Positions 38,722 to 49,203 of a stretch of 64,000 nucleotides of DNA are shown here, piece by piece (the first letter of the stretch is position 1; every line of letters starts with the position of its first letter). The translations under genes were made by a program, and so were the position numbers. Source of the DNA: Epichloe hybrida (lineage: Eukaryota; Ascomycota; Sordariomycetes; Hypocreales; Clavicipitaceae); assembly GCA_019022495.1 (NCBI GenBank), contig JAFEKR010000001.1, forward strand, positions 5,146,001 through 5,210,000. Direction: 5' to 3'. Below the pieces are notes generated by a model. That model saw only the letters and a list, made by a program, of their open reading frames with translations. It had not been told where the DNA came from and made no database searches.

Positions 38722-40004
38722 ATGCTGTCAAGGGCGACCCGTCCGGCTCTTCGAGCTGCGGTCACAGCTCCTGCGAGGTAAGTTTGGAGAGCACGCATAA
38801 TCCCGAGATTCGAGACCGAGTAGCCGGAGATGTTTCCCTTCGGAGGAGGAGGAGGGGGGCCAGCACAACCACAACCAATGCAAAGCTGTGTGCAAAGCTG
38901 TGTGCACTTACTTGCCTATCATCGAGAAGGAGTGTGGGAGGGATTGAAACATGTCAAGGAAGGAATTTATGTTGGCTGACGAGGAGTTGCTGCTTGCATG
39001 TAGAGCTACCGCTGTCAGCCCCAATGGAGCTGCGACATACGCGACCCTTCGTGAAATCGACAATCGTCGCAAGTCCGTTCGAAACATCCAGAAGATCACC
39101 AGCACCATGAAGATTGTTGCCTCAACCAAGCTTGGCCGTGCCCAGCGTACCATGGCCGAGTCCCGCAAGTACGGTGAGACTGCCAACGAGGTCTTCCAAG
39201 CCGCCGAGACCACCGTCCCCGAAGTCGAGCAGAAGAAGTCTCTCATCATTGTTTGCTCCTCCGACAAGGGCCTTTGCGGTGGTGTCCACGGCGGTCTCAG
39301 CCGACGCATTCGTCTCTACGCCAACGAAACCTCTGAGCCTTTCGACCTCGTCGTCATCGGCGAGAAGTGCAAGGCTCAGCTTCTCCGAACCAACGCCGAC
39401 GCCATCCAGCTCTCCTTTGCTGGTATCGGCAAGGACATCCCCACCTTTGCCGATGCTCAGGCTATTGCCGACCAGGTCGTCTTGCACTCTTCCGAGTACA
39501 CCGATATCAAGATTCTGTACAACAAGTTCGTCAACGCTCAGAGCTACGAGCCTACCTTCATCGAGGCATTCTCCGAGGACGCTATTGCCCAGTCCCGTAT
39601 GTCCAAATTCCAAAATTCGGATCTCACGTCTCAAAACATTGCGATCCTTGCTAATCTCCTTCCCTGTGCAGCCAACATCTCTGCCTTTGAGGTTGATGAC
39701 GAGGCCCTGAACAACCTCCGCGAATACAGCCTCGCAAACAACCTGTACTGGGCTCTGGCTGAAGGTCACGCCTGCGAGATCTCCGCCCGACGAAATGCCA
39801 TGGACGTAAGTTACGCGGTCCACACGTTTGCAGAAAGACCCCCCCGATTAACCAATATCTCTCCTCACCCTACAGAATGCCTCCAAGAACGCCGGCGAGA
39901 TGATTAGCAAGTACCAGATTCTCTACAACCGTACCCGACAGGCAGTCATTACTGGAGAACTGGTTGAAATCATTACTGGTGCCACTGCTTCGGCGGACAT
40001 GTAA
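38722..40004 (+). CDS. ATP3: Mitochondrial F1F0-ATP synthase gamma subunit
   Basis: Central rotor stalk of the F1 motor. Four exons: 38722-38777, 39004-39596, 39672-39805, 39876-40004; about 303 residues. Exon 1 encodes an Arg/Ala presequence ([19 protein letters not shown]). The mature part begins [31 protein letters not shown], the N-terminal coiled-coil signature. The central Rossmann-like domain has [15 protein letters not shown]. The C-terminal helix reads [24 protein letters not shown] and ends TGATASADM. Splicing into the third exon gives [16 protein letters not shown], which confirms the acceptor at 39671. The first intron (226 bp) is long for this window, as is common for genes with presequence-encoding first exons. 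It shares a promoter region with TOP1. Confidence 0.96.
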
Positions 40005-40984
40005 GAATTCGAATCAAGGAGATAACTACAAGCCCCGAGTTGAAACGATGAAACCATTCCCTTTGTAACAAGGCTAGAGGTCACCCGCCGTGGGTTTCCG
40101 CAGTGTATTAAATCCACAAATATACTTTCTTAGTTGACCACACTCTACTGGTCGTTGCAGCTTGAGGATACATAATACCTCCATTTTGTGTTCTATTTTT
40201 TGCTCCTACTTCACGAAGCCTCGTTGTCTGGTGAGGATCATGCATGCTTCACCGGGTGACATGGCCGAGCGTGATAAGTCGCGCCTGCAGAGAAACACCC
40301 GTTCTCACGTTGATTCACCACATATGCAATCCGTCTCTCGTCGTGCGGCCTCCTGCTCGCCCTACGTGTGACACAAGACTCACGCATCGTGACAATGATG
40401 GGTTTTGCGTTGAAACCCACGTGTTGCAAACCGCAGTTCATAGGTAAAGAAAGAATGCTGAGGGGCGGAGACTATGATTATAATTATAGAGAAAGGGGGT
40501 TGCGTCAATTCATACTACAAGTAGAACTTGAATAGATTCAAGTTTTACCATAGTCACAAACTACAACTCATGCTAATATAGCTATAAAATTTATTACCAA
40601 CTTTACTCTAACTTCGCAGCCCCCCTTCATTGTCCCGCGTCAGACCAGGAATCTATCACTTTGTTAATTATCATACTAGGAGTCTATTACTATAGTTACA
40701 TTCATTGGCCACAACTAATAAAAGAATAAAATATCATTTTTTCTTATATATGTACGTATTCACACATGTCTCACTGCTTGCTTACCCAAGGTCAATGCAA
40801 TGCACCTTTTGCCAGACGCCTGAAAGAGCCACCAACGACACGTCTCCCCCAATCTGACTCCGGACACCAGCGGAAACAACATGAAACCACGAGACACAGA
40901 AGCCATCCTCCCACACGAACCCCCGGCGCCGGCTGGAAAGTAGACAAAAGATAAATGACATACAAGGGAGTCTTTCTATTACAG
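40005..40984. other. Gene-free kilobase with an AT-rich island
   Basis: Between the 3' ends of ATP3 and LSD1. 40460-40760 is markedly AT-rich compared with the rest of the window. It holds a 22-bp sequence (40627-40648) that recurs with one indel at 56358-56378, and a weak tRNA-like A box at 40264-40275. No gene is recognised. Confidence 0.55.
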
Positions 40985-43900
40985 CTAGTTCATATCAGCG
41001 TGAGCACGATCTTCCACATAGCTGACCTGTTTGGCACGACGGTATCTGTTAGGAGTTCCTTGCTCCTCTTCTTGCTCGTCTGGTCCAGGGGGGCTAGGAT
41101 GCTCCGCTTCGTACTTTGCACGAAGCAATATCGACTTTTCATCCCACGATTGAGCTTGTTCGTCAAAGACAAGCAGGGCTTCATTAAAAGCCTTTTTCTG
41201 AGTCATGGCCTCCTCTTCATATGGTTGCCGCTGTTCCGGAGTGATCTCTTTCCACATTTTGGAGGTCATGACTCGCACCTCATTGGGCGTAGCACGAAGC
41301 TTTCCTGTCTTGCGATGCTGTTCACATCTCCTCCGAGCCTCCTCAAAGTGGGCTTTGCTGAAGAGAAGATACGCACTGGCCGCGACTTTGCCGGGGCGGA
41401 CGGGCCGCTCGCCAATGTTGTCCCGAATGAAATCCAGAATCTCAATCTCATACGCTTCTCTCCGCGCCTGGCGAGGATCTTTGGCCGCCTCTTTACGCTT
41501 GTGGAGAAGGATGGAGTCCTTGGGTAAGATGAGAGGCGTGGGAACTTCAATAGGGCCGAGCATGCCCTCGAGAACTTCTGAAGCGGCTCGGAGACCGGAT
41601 AAGTATGCGCCATGTACAGTGGCTGGATGAGTGCCGATTGTGTGCTCTCCTGCAAACAGCAAGTTGCCGATTGATCGCGCCATACAGTCGTAGTCTTCCG
41701 GCAGCATCTCAGGAGCTGCTGATGAGTAACTGCCTCTGGCAAATCGATCAGAGCCCCAGCGAGTAACGACAGATTCCACAGGGTACGGAACCTTGCTGCC
41801 AAAAACGCCGCGAAGAACTTGTGTAGCTTCTTCAACTAGGCTTTCGTTGCTCGATCGTTCTGTTTCGAAGCCAGCTTCGCCAGCCATCAGGGCTATGAGG
41901 CATGGCAGGCCCGTGGTATTGGTTACGTTGAACCATTGGAAGAAGCGGCCCCGGTTCTGAGAATAGTTCTCTTGTTTTGCGCCATGTTTGCTGGGCGGGT
42001 TTCTCAAAACCCCAAAGATGTGTCGTTTAGGGTCCCAAAATATTTCGTTGTAGACCAGAACAACCTTGTTGAGAATTCCAAATCCAAGGCGTTCTATTGC
42101 ACCGACCTTCCAGTCTGGCAGTGCTGGCTCAAAGGCTATGTTTCCTTGCTTCAATACACCCAAGGGTATGGTGCAGACTACGTTGTCTGCCTCTACGGTG
42201 CGACCATCTTCAGACTCGATGGTCGCTGGACCATCGAAACTTGAGCTGTGATATTTGATACTCGTGACCGCAAATTTGTTTGTCAAGTCCAGTGGCGCTG
42301 GGCATTGGAGCAGCCCCCGTGCAACGCTTTGGTAACCACCGACCACCATTGTATGGCTGCCCTCCCATTCGTTCCCGGCGTCAATATCCCACAACGAGAG
42401 ACTCAGATTGTGCAGGTTTGTGGCATTGCTGTATTCCAAGTTGGCAATGTGCCAGTTGAAGAGACGACAATCCTGCGCGTTGAGGTCAATCAAGTCTTTG
42501 TACCGAGTAAGTGCATGATCTAATGCAGACCCCAACGTCGCATTGCTTGAAGTCACAGCATCCTCAAGCTTCAGGTTGAACTCTGCCTCCGTTTGGGGTC
42601 GTAGGGTCCAACCCATTGCTGCAGCCTTTTCTGCCACCTTCTCGGACGCAGGAACACCTGGCTGGTTATGTACTCGTCCCGTGAGTTTGTCTGCCGAGAC
42701 TGGTACGAGGTTGATTTTCTTTGGCACACTTTGCTCCGACACTGGAAGAGAATGCGGGAGCGCCGCAGTTGCTTCTTCGGCTTGCATGATTGTTTTGCTG
42801 CCGTCTCCTGGACTGTCTCGACCTTCGTCCAAGAGGTCGCGGTTTCCCGGAATGGATTTCGAAGGCTGCATCTTGTGCTTGAATTTGCTCACACGGTCTA
42901 AGCAATCATTGTAAAGCTTTTCCACCAACTCATCGCGAATTGGATTTACAGGCTTGCCATTGCTGTCATAAATTGTTGTTTCGGCTGTGAGGGCATGGTA
43001 GTGTAAGCCGAGCTGGCCACGAACCAGAACATTTATAGGGTTTCCTCGTTCAAAACCAGTGATGATCATGCCACCCATTTCTGCGGTATGTCTTTTCCCT
43101 TTGAATGCAGGATCCAGGTCGTTGGGTTTAGTTTTGAATTCTCGAGAATATACCCTCCCGCCGACGCGACTTCGCCCTTCGACGATGACCAACTTTGGGA
43201 CACTCTGACCCATTTCGATGAACCTTTCGGCGTATTGGCTGAACAATCCCTGTAGCTGTCTCGCACAAGACAGACCAGATATACCAGCCCCGATCACAGC
43301 AACAGTCCTCTGTCGCCTGCCGCTCGCTGAGCCCTTCTTCATCGCACATGTGTCAGGAATTTGAACACAGCCATAATTGATATATCCTCTCCGTACAAGC
43401 CAGTCGAAGCAGACATTGGCGGCATCGAACCATCGCGCGTTTGCACAGCCAACTGCTATTTGCCTTGTGACACTGATCGAAGGTTTCTGAAGCCAGACGC
43501 GTAAGATGCTGTTCCGAATATTGAGGTAAGTCGTGACTTGGGTATGGGAGATATGGTGACGAAGAAGATGGTACTCTTCGGGATGCAGCGCATATGGATT
43601 TAATCGGGAGGATTCTGCCGCATCGAGGCACTCAGCGGCGTATTGGTGAGAGGGAATATCTGTGGGTATAGTGGACTTTGGCCGCACGGTAAAGTTAAGT
43701 CTCTCGTAGCTGCGATAATATGATTTCGCCGCAGGTTGCCGATCCGGTTTGTCACCGCGCTGGAGTTTGACGAAGTCCGTCTCTAATGGCGTTGTGGCTT
43801 TGCTGGAGATAGCGGAGCGAGATGAGGTCTCAGTCTGTTCCGTGAGACCAGATATAGATGAACTCAGAGAGTCAACCATATTTTCACGGTCCAGAGCTCG

Positions 43901-44314
43901 GGGAAAGCTGTGTTCGTTCTCTTGTCGAGCCCTGCACATCTGCGTCAGAGATTTCACGATACGAAACGGCATGTAAATGTAGGTCAATGGCTGCAATGCT
44001 TACCCGAAGCCGGTTGCCATTGACGAGAGATTTCCGTCAGCCGCGTCATCATCCATGGCAACTTTTATGCTGTCGAGACTTTGGAAGCGATCTGAGGGGA
44101 TTCGCGAAATACTTTCGAATTGCCGGGCATTGGATGATCTTTGGAACGTCGACAAGTCGGTTGGTGGGTGAGATGTGAGATTGGAGTCAAGGTCCAGTGA
44201 CAGGTTCGAACGGCCGCTTTGGGCAACTGAAGTACTCATTGAACCCTCTATGCGACTTGAATGATTCCCTATAGTTATATCCATGGCGAAACCACATTGA
44301 AAACCATTGGCCAC
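40985..44314 (-). CDS. LSD1: LSD1-type lysine demethylase: SWIRM, FAD amine oxidase and HMG box
   Basis: Nuclear flavin-dependent histone lysine demethylase of the KDM1 family. Two exons, 44004-44314 and 40985-43931; about 1085 residues. Order: a disordered Ser-rich N-terminus, a SWIRM domain at about 175-300 (HPEEYHLLRHH, DWLVRRGYINYGCVQIP), a dinucleotide-binding fold (VAVIGAGISGLSCARQL), the amine oxidase body with CTIPLGVLK and the catalytic-Lys segment RLGFGILNKVVLVY, and the flavin-contacting LLFAGEHTIGTHPATVHGAYLSGLRAA. A C-terminal HMG-box-like region (RPGKVAASAYLLFSK, VRVMTSKMWKEITPEQRQPYEEEA) follows at about 965-1060. The added HMG box is the known filamentous-fungal LSD1 layout. 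The start could also be the in-frame ATG at 44284. Splicing uses the acceptor at 43932-43933. Confidence 0.92.
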
Positions 44315-45083
44315 CCAGATGATTACGTGGACATGAGACGCGAGTATATCTTAACAAAGCCTGCTGCCGTCGACCGTGTATGGTTCGCAATGGTGGTCAT
44401 GTATGGATTTTCTCAGGGCTCGTCATAGTAGCAGAGCAACAGTACCAGCATGCCGCTATCAAAGTGCCTATGTGATAACTGTCAGCCTCAACTTATGCCC
44501 ACCCATCAGCGACTGAGATGTAAGCGTCAGGAAGTCACGAACTATATGCGTCGTGCTGAGGGGTAACGACAAAGTAAGTCCGCGAATGAGGTCTCGGACT
44601 TGTATGTTGTTGATATGAAGTGGCATGAAAGGAAATATTTTCTCAGTCGGACATGATTGGATAATATGAACTATTACACGGAAGGCTCAAATGGAGGATT
44701 TGAAGGTGCCGGCCCATCGCGCCCCTCAGTGGCCCCCCCGGAAGCATCATAAGATCCAGAGTCACGTGCATCCCGCCTTCTCGAATGGCAGCACAGAAAA
44801 TTATGGACCTCGCAGACGCCAAAGTCTCGAAGTGGAACTTTTGAAGGAAGTCCATCTGTCCGCACGTTCATCACGGCCGTCAACATTATATGTCATCGAT
44901 GCAGTAGCAGATGCCGACGGGTAATAGCGAAAATAACACAGCAGCAGAGCCCGTATTTCGAGACACTGCGACAACATACCACACCGAGCAAGGTACTGCG
45001 CGCCGCTCTAATCGGGACTGTGTGTCATACAAGTTGATGTCTGGTTTGATGAGGGTTCGTACAGGTACACGTTGTGTGAAGTT
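44315..45083. other. Intergenic region between VPS33 and LSD1
   Basis: 769 bp; presumably VPS33 terminator and LSD1 promoter. ORFs here show no motifs. Confidence 0.55.
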
Positions 45084-47287
45084 TCAGTTCTGCCCGCTCT
45101 GCTCAGGTTCCTTCTTCGCATAGGACCCGGTCTCGATTGCAGCATCCATCATTCTGTTGCCGCTGATTATAGATGTTGTACAGATGACAATGTTTCGTCG
45201 AGCTGAATACCAAATTAGTGAAAGAAAGTGGGTTTGCAATTTCGACTTAACTTTACCTTCTTCTTGTTTGGCAATAAATCGAAGCGCCGCAATCTCCGTA
45301 AACGTTATGCCGCCGACAAAGACAACGAAGACACTTTGCTTGACACCGTTTCCTGACAGCAATGCTCGTGCTTTGACCGCTTTATCGTCACCCTTTTGGA
45401 GCTCATAGAATGTTTTGCCACGTGCATGCTTGACGGCTTCATCAAATCCATGCCAGCCCTGAGTCGCTGCTCCAGCTGCCGCAGCACCTGTATTGGCCCC
45501 GCCGCCTCCTTTGGATATCGATGTCAAATATTGCTTCTGGAGAATGCACTGTACCAAGCGGATAGAAAGGGGCGCATATCCGCTGTAGACGTAGGCAATG
45601 TCGTTGGGGTGTTCCTCCTGAACTTCGTCGACGATTAGTCGGAGCTGCTTGCGCAAATAGGTGTAATTCGTCTTGGTTCCCGTTGCACCGTTGTTACCGC
45701 CGGACATAGGTATCATTCCGGCGAGAGGAGAAGATCGTGATAAGAAGAGCTGCAACTTCTCCAAGTTGTGGAGTGTCAGGAGATGTTGATATCCGTAGCC
45801 ATGAAGAATGAGTTTCCGAAATTGATCAAATTCCTTTGGCTTGACCCCCCCTGAGATGCATGAGTAAATGCATAGGAGCCTCAATACTTCTCGCAACGGC
45901 GCATTACACGCAATCAACCCCTCTATGCCATCGAATTGAGAAGAAGGGTCTGCTCCAGCGGCAAGGTTCTGCTGAACTTCCAGAAGACATTTGAATTGGT
46001 CGGTCCTAGTGTGTTTTATGATCTCTTCAGCCATGCCAGTATGGATTCTTGCGCTTCGATGCTCTTGTTGATACCCAGGTAGTTGACCAACGAACTCCTT
46101 GAGTTCAGCAAGAGTCTTGGTCTTGTGCTTACTTTCATAGTCCGTCTGAACCTGCTGTAACCGCCGAGCGACTTTGTTGAGCATCCCGCCCACGACCGCA
46201 AAATTAACATCCCGTAGCTGATCATACAACTTATCACTAGAGTCCAACAATACGGTTTCCTTTCGACCTTGTGTGGCAGTAGCAGCCCCTGATCGCACGG
46301 GAGCACCCACAACCGTCGTGTCAACCTTGGTTTGGTTGTTCTGTATCTCAAAGACCTCATCGATGAGACCCTCGTAGGTAAGTTGTGTCAGGAGCGGAGT
46401 GACAAAGTCGACCTCACGGTCTATGATTATGATGCTTTCGTTTGTGGTGCTCGGTTTTAAACCCGCTGTACTCGAGTCGCTCGTGTCCTCTCCAGCGAGA
46501 TGTTCTTGTCTCATTCGGACCAGAAGATCTGATACGCGCTTCGCATTATCGCCTTTGCCTATGATTCGAGGAAACAAGCCGTGGTGTTGTTGGACTTCCA
46601 TTAATGCTCTGGCCAGGAGATAGATGGGTGTTACATCTTTTGACAGATATAAGTCTTTGAAATATTCATCCAGCTCCAAGGAAAGAACATTTCGTTCTAG
46701 AGGGAAGAATGATAATGGTAGTTCTGAAATGTTGATATCGCCCAATACGCCAGCTTCTTCTAGAAGCTGTTCCGATACAAGCGTACGCCGAGGGACCCAA
46801 AAGACATGGAACTCATGTGTCGTTTGGCTCTGGCGTCGCACTCGCTTTATCTGATCTGGAAAAGAAGAGAGTAAATAAGTCAGTGTGTCAAAAACTCTAT
46901 ATGGGAGCTGATAACGCATAGCCATGGGACTGTGAGCATACTGGCTATAGTCTCTGCGTGTCGACCACACTCTCCTCTGGCTATGAAGACAATATTATGC
47001 TGGCTCGTGTCCACGTTATCGTTTTCTAATACGAAAAACTTATCGACGCCGCATTCTTGTAAAGTGTTTACTTTGACAATTGTTCCAATGGGGCCGACCA
47101 AGCTCTTGTCAAAAACAATATTCTTCTTCCCGCGGACCTGCTGGGGTTAGCGACGACACGGACAGACGAGTAAAAGAGCTCAAGAACGGGGCAAATCGCC
47201 ACCACCTACTCCCTCGAGCAGATAAAGCAAGTCCTTGCGGGCCTTGTTCCGGACTTGCTCCGCGCTGAACTCGCTCCGGGGAGCCAT
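45084..47287 (-). CDS. VPS33: Vacuolar sorting protein VPS33 (Sec1/Munc18 family)
   Basis: SM-protein subunit of the HOPS and CORVET tethering complexes that templates SNARE assembly at endosomes and the vacuole. Four exons: 47210-47287, 46942-47137, 45257-46855, 45084-45202; about 663 residues. Exon 1 is MAPRSEFSAEQVRNKARKDL followed by LYLLEG; exon 2 adds VRGKKNIVFDKSLVGPIG and the FFVLEND segment. Then FHVFWVPRRTLV, EEAGVLGDINISELPLSFFPLERNVLSLEL and SIIIIDREVDFVTPLLTQLTYEGLIDE are diagnostic for the Vps33 branch. The C-terminal FVVFVGGITFTEIAALRFI completes the Sec1 domain. The last intron is only 54 nt, a multiple of three and free of stops. The Gly/Ala-rich loop GGGGANTGAAAAGAA is a low-complexity insertion. 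Confidence 0.94.
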
Positions 47288-47733
47288 CGTGGCTCAACGC
47301 ACCGATTGACAGAGAGCCCAAAAAATAGTCGGCAGGATGAACTCCGATATGAGTGAAAGCGGCGGTGACGAATTGCCCAAACAGCAGCTGTAGCTAGCTT
47401 GTGCATTCTGCCCAAACACCCCCTCCCCTCTTTTGTGGTCGGGCGGTGAGCCAAGCTCTGGCCGGACTGGCCCTCTGGGCAGGCACCCCGCACCGCCCCG
47501 TCGTCTTTGTTTGTGGTGGTACCAGCCGCCGCCCACTTGTGTGCTAATAATAAGCTCTCTCAAGAAAGTAGGTACAGTGACTGTAGTATAATCCGTCAGA
47601 TCGGGCTTGATGCATCAACGATAACGATAAATTTACCCCCTAGTGTAATCAGCAGCTATAACGCCTATGCGGGAGTTTCAACCCCAAACGTTCGGATTGA
47701 TTACAATCAATTCTCTGGTGGAGAAGGTGAAAT

Positions 47734-48025
47734 TTATTGCGCGTCGTGAATAGCATTGTTGACAGTAATAAGTGCTTCAGCCATCTTGTTCCTTCTCTCC
47801 TGCACTGAGACGAACCAAGGCCACCTTACAAGTGATTTTTCCATGGTGCCACGTTGTCCTGGCATAATCCGCCTCATCCGCAAACTTGGGGAAGACTTTG
47901 CGCAACTTCCTGTCAAATTGCGCTTCCGTCTCTCATTGTGAGCTGCGAACCGAGCAAAAGAGTCCCCAAGTCTTGCTTGCGGCCCTCACATCCTTTTCAA
48001 GCCGCTTGCTGTGAGCAAAAATCTG
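47734..48025 (-). pseudogene. Short protein-gene relic of unknown family
   Basis: Just 3' of the UBE2W-like gene one minus-strand frame reads about 30 residues (QIFAHSKRLEKDVRAASKTW and on), one TGA, then about 50 more residues (QFDRKLRKVFPKFADEADYA, TTWHHGKITCKVALVRLSAG) before a stop. The neighbouring frame then continues ALITVNNAIHDAQ to TAA at 47734. This looks like the C-terminus of a protein with one nonsense codon (CGA to TGA is plausible) and one frameshift. I do not recognise the family, and a chance run of open codons remains possible. Confidence 0.4.
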
Positions 48026-48033
48026 CCACTTGA

Positions 48034-48706
48034 TCATACAGTATTGTCATGGTAAAGAAACTCAATGTCCCGAGGACGGAGGCGATTGCCCTTCACAAAC
48101 TCCTCATTCCCTGGTGGACGCTCAGCCTTGGAGTTGCTTGTTAGCATGCTTTGTATGCTCATGCACACGCTTTCTGCACTCTGGACAGGGCTCCATCCTT
48201 GGTTGTCCAGGAGATCGAGACATATGATACCGTTGGAATAGATGTGAGGATGCATGGGCACCGGGCGATCCGGTTTTATGTCAAATGTAACTTCGGGGGG
48301 TTCTGCCGAAATCGATGACAAGTGAGCATGGTGGCCTTGAGTTCAAGCCGGACACTCGGCTGAAGAACACGCAGCATACCTATAGGATATGACTGAGGAA
48401 ACTGGAATTTCAGACGATAAATCTGATTTGCGTAGATGGGATTCGAATCGAGAACTCGGATATCGAACATCCAATCCTTAAGGCTTTCGCCGTCTACGAG
48501 CTCGATCCCTGGCGGGAGGCCAAACTTTTCGATCTACGGTGGGGGATGGTAAGCAATACACGACGACCACGACGACCACGACGACCACGACGACCACGAC
48601 GACGATCTTCTGTCTGAACTCGGTGCGGCGTCGCTCGGCTCAGCTTAGATTCACCTACCTTCTGACGCTCCTTGGCCACACGCTTCTCTCGCATGTTAGT
48701 TGCCAT
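48034..48706 (-). CDS. UBC16: Ubiquitin-conjugating enzyme E2, UBE2W/UBC16-like
   Basis: E2 enzyme; the UBE2W class attaches ubiquitin to protein N-termini in animals. Exons 48659-48706, 48380-48533, 48034-48302; about 156 residues. Exon 1 is the basic MATNMREKRVAKERQK helix. Exon 2 carries KFGLPPGIELVDGESLKDW and the YRLKFQFPQSYP strand; exon 3 begins EPPEVTFDIKP and contains HPHIYSNGIICLDLL with the active-site Cys, then GWSPVQSAESVCMSIQSML. The C-terminus (RPRDIEFLYHDNTV) resembles the flexible UBE2W tail. Intron 1 contains a 9-bp minisatellite. Divergent from the CaM-kinase gene. Confidence 0.9.
48561..48604. repeat. Minisatellite (CGACCACGA)n in UBC16 intron 1
   Basis: Between four and five tandem copies of a 9-bp CGACCACGA unit, confined to the first intron of the E2 gene. 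Confidence 0.9.
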
Positions 48707-49203
48707 GATGGCGATGTGGGACGACCAGACGTCTGTAGAATGCTGTTGTGTATGAAGTGGGATGAGGAAAAGCGCCCTAGTAGGCTGACGAGGCAGTCAG
48801 TCAGTCACTTGGTTGCCACCAAGCACCAAGCAAGCACCAAGCAAGCACCAAGCGCCTTGGCCTGGGAGGAGCAGACTACATGCGGTGGGGTCTCCGGCTG
48901 TATGTACACCCGTAATTGGTCCATGGCCCAGACAACATGGAGCAGCCATTGTCACCAACCAGCTCATTTATATTAGTCCAGCCCCAGCCGTCTTACCCAA
49001 ACAGCTCAGTCAGCTTTCCTCACTCTCGCAACGTCACCAAACATTACCAACGATACCATTGCTGAAAGACAAGCTCGAAAACGCTAGCACGAGGCTGCTG
49101 TGACCGTCTCGATACGTTACAACTCGAGCCATACCATATTTTCGAGGCAGATACGACAACACATCGGGCCCAGGCACGCGATAGTACCCCGCCATCAGCA
49201 ACC
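48707..49203. promoter_or_regulatory. Divergent promoter between UBC16 and CMK1
   Basis: 497 bp between start codons. Contains three tandem copies of an 11-bp AAGCACCAAGC unit at 48818-48853 and CAGTCAGT repeats just before it. Factor binding is not established. Confidence 0.5.

Noticed and set aside
40251..40321. Possible tRNA-Ser/Leu gene: A-box-like TGGCCGAGCGTG and GGTGA..TCACC ends
   Set aside because: No proper T arm, B box or anticodon stem can be drawn, so at best it is a decayed tRNA-like sequence; tRNAscan-SE or Infernal would settle it.
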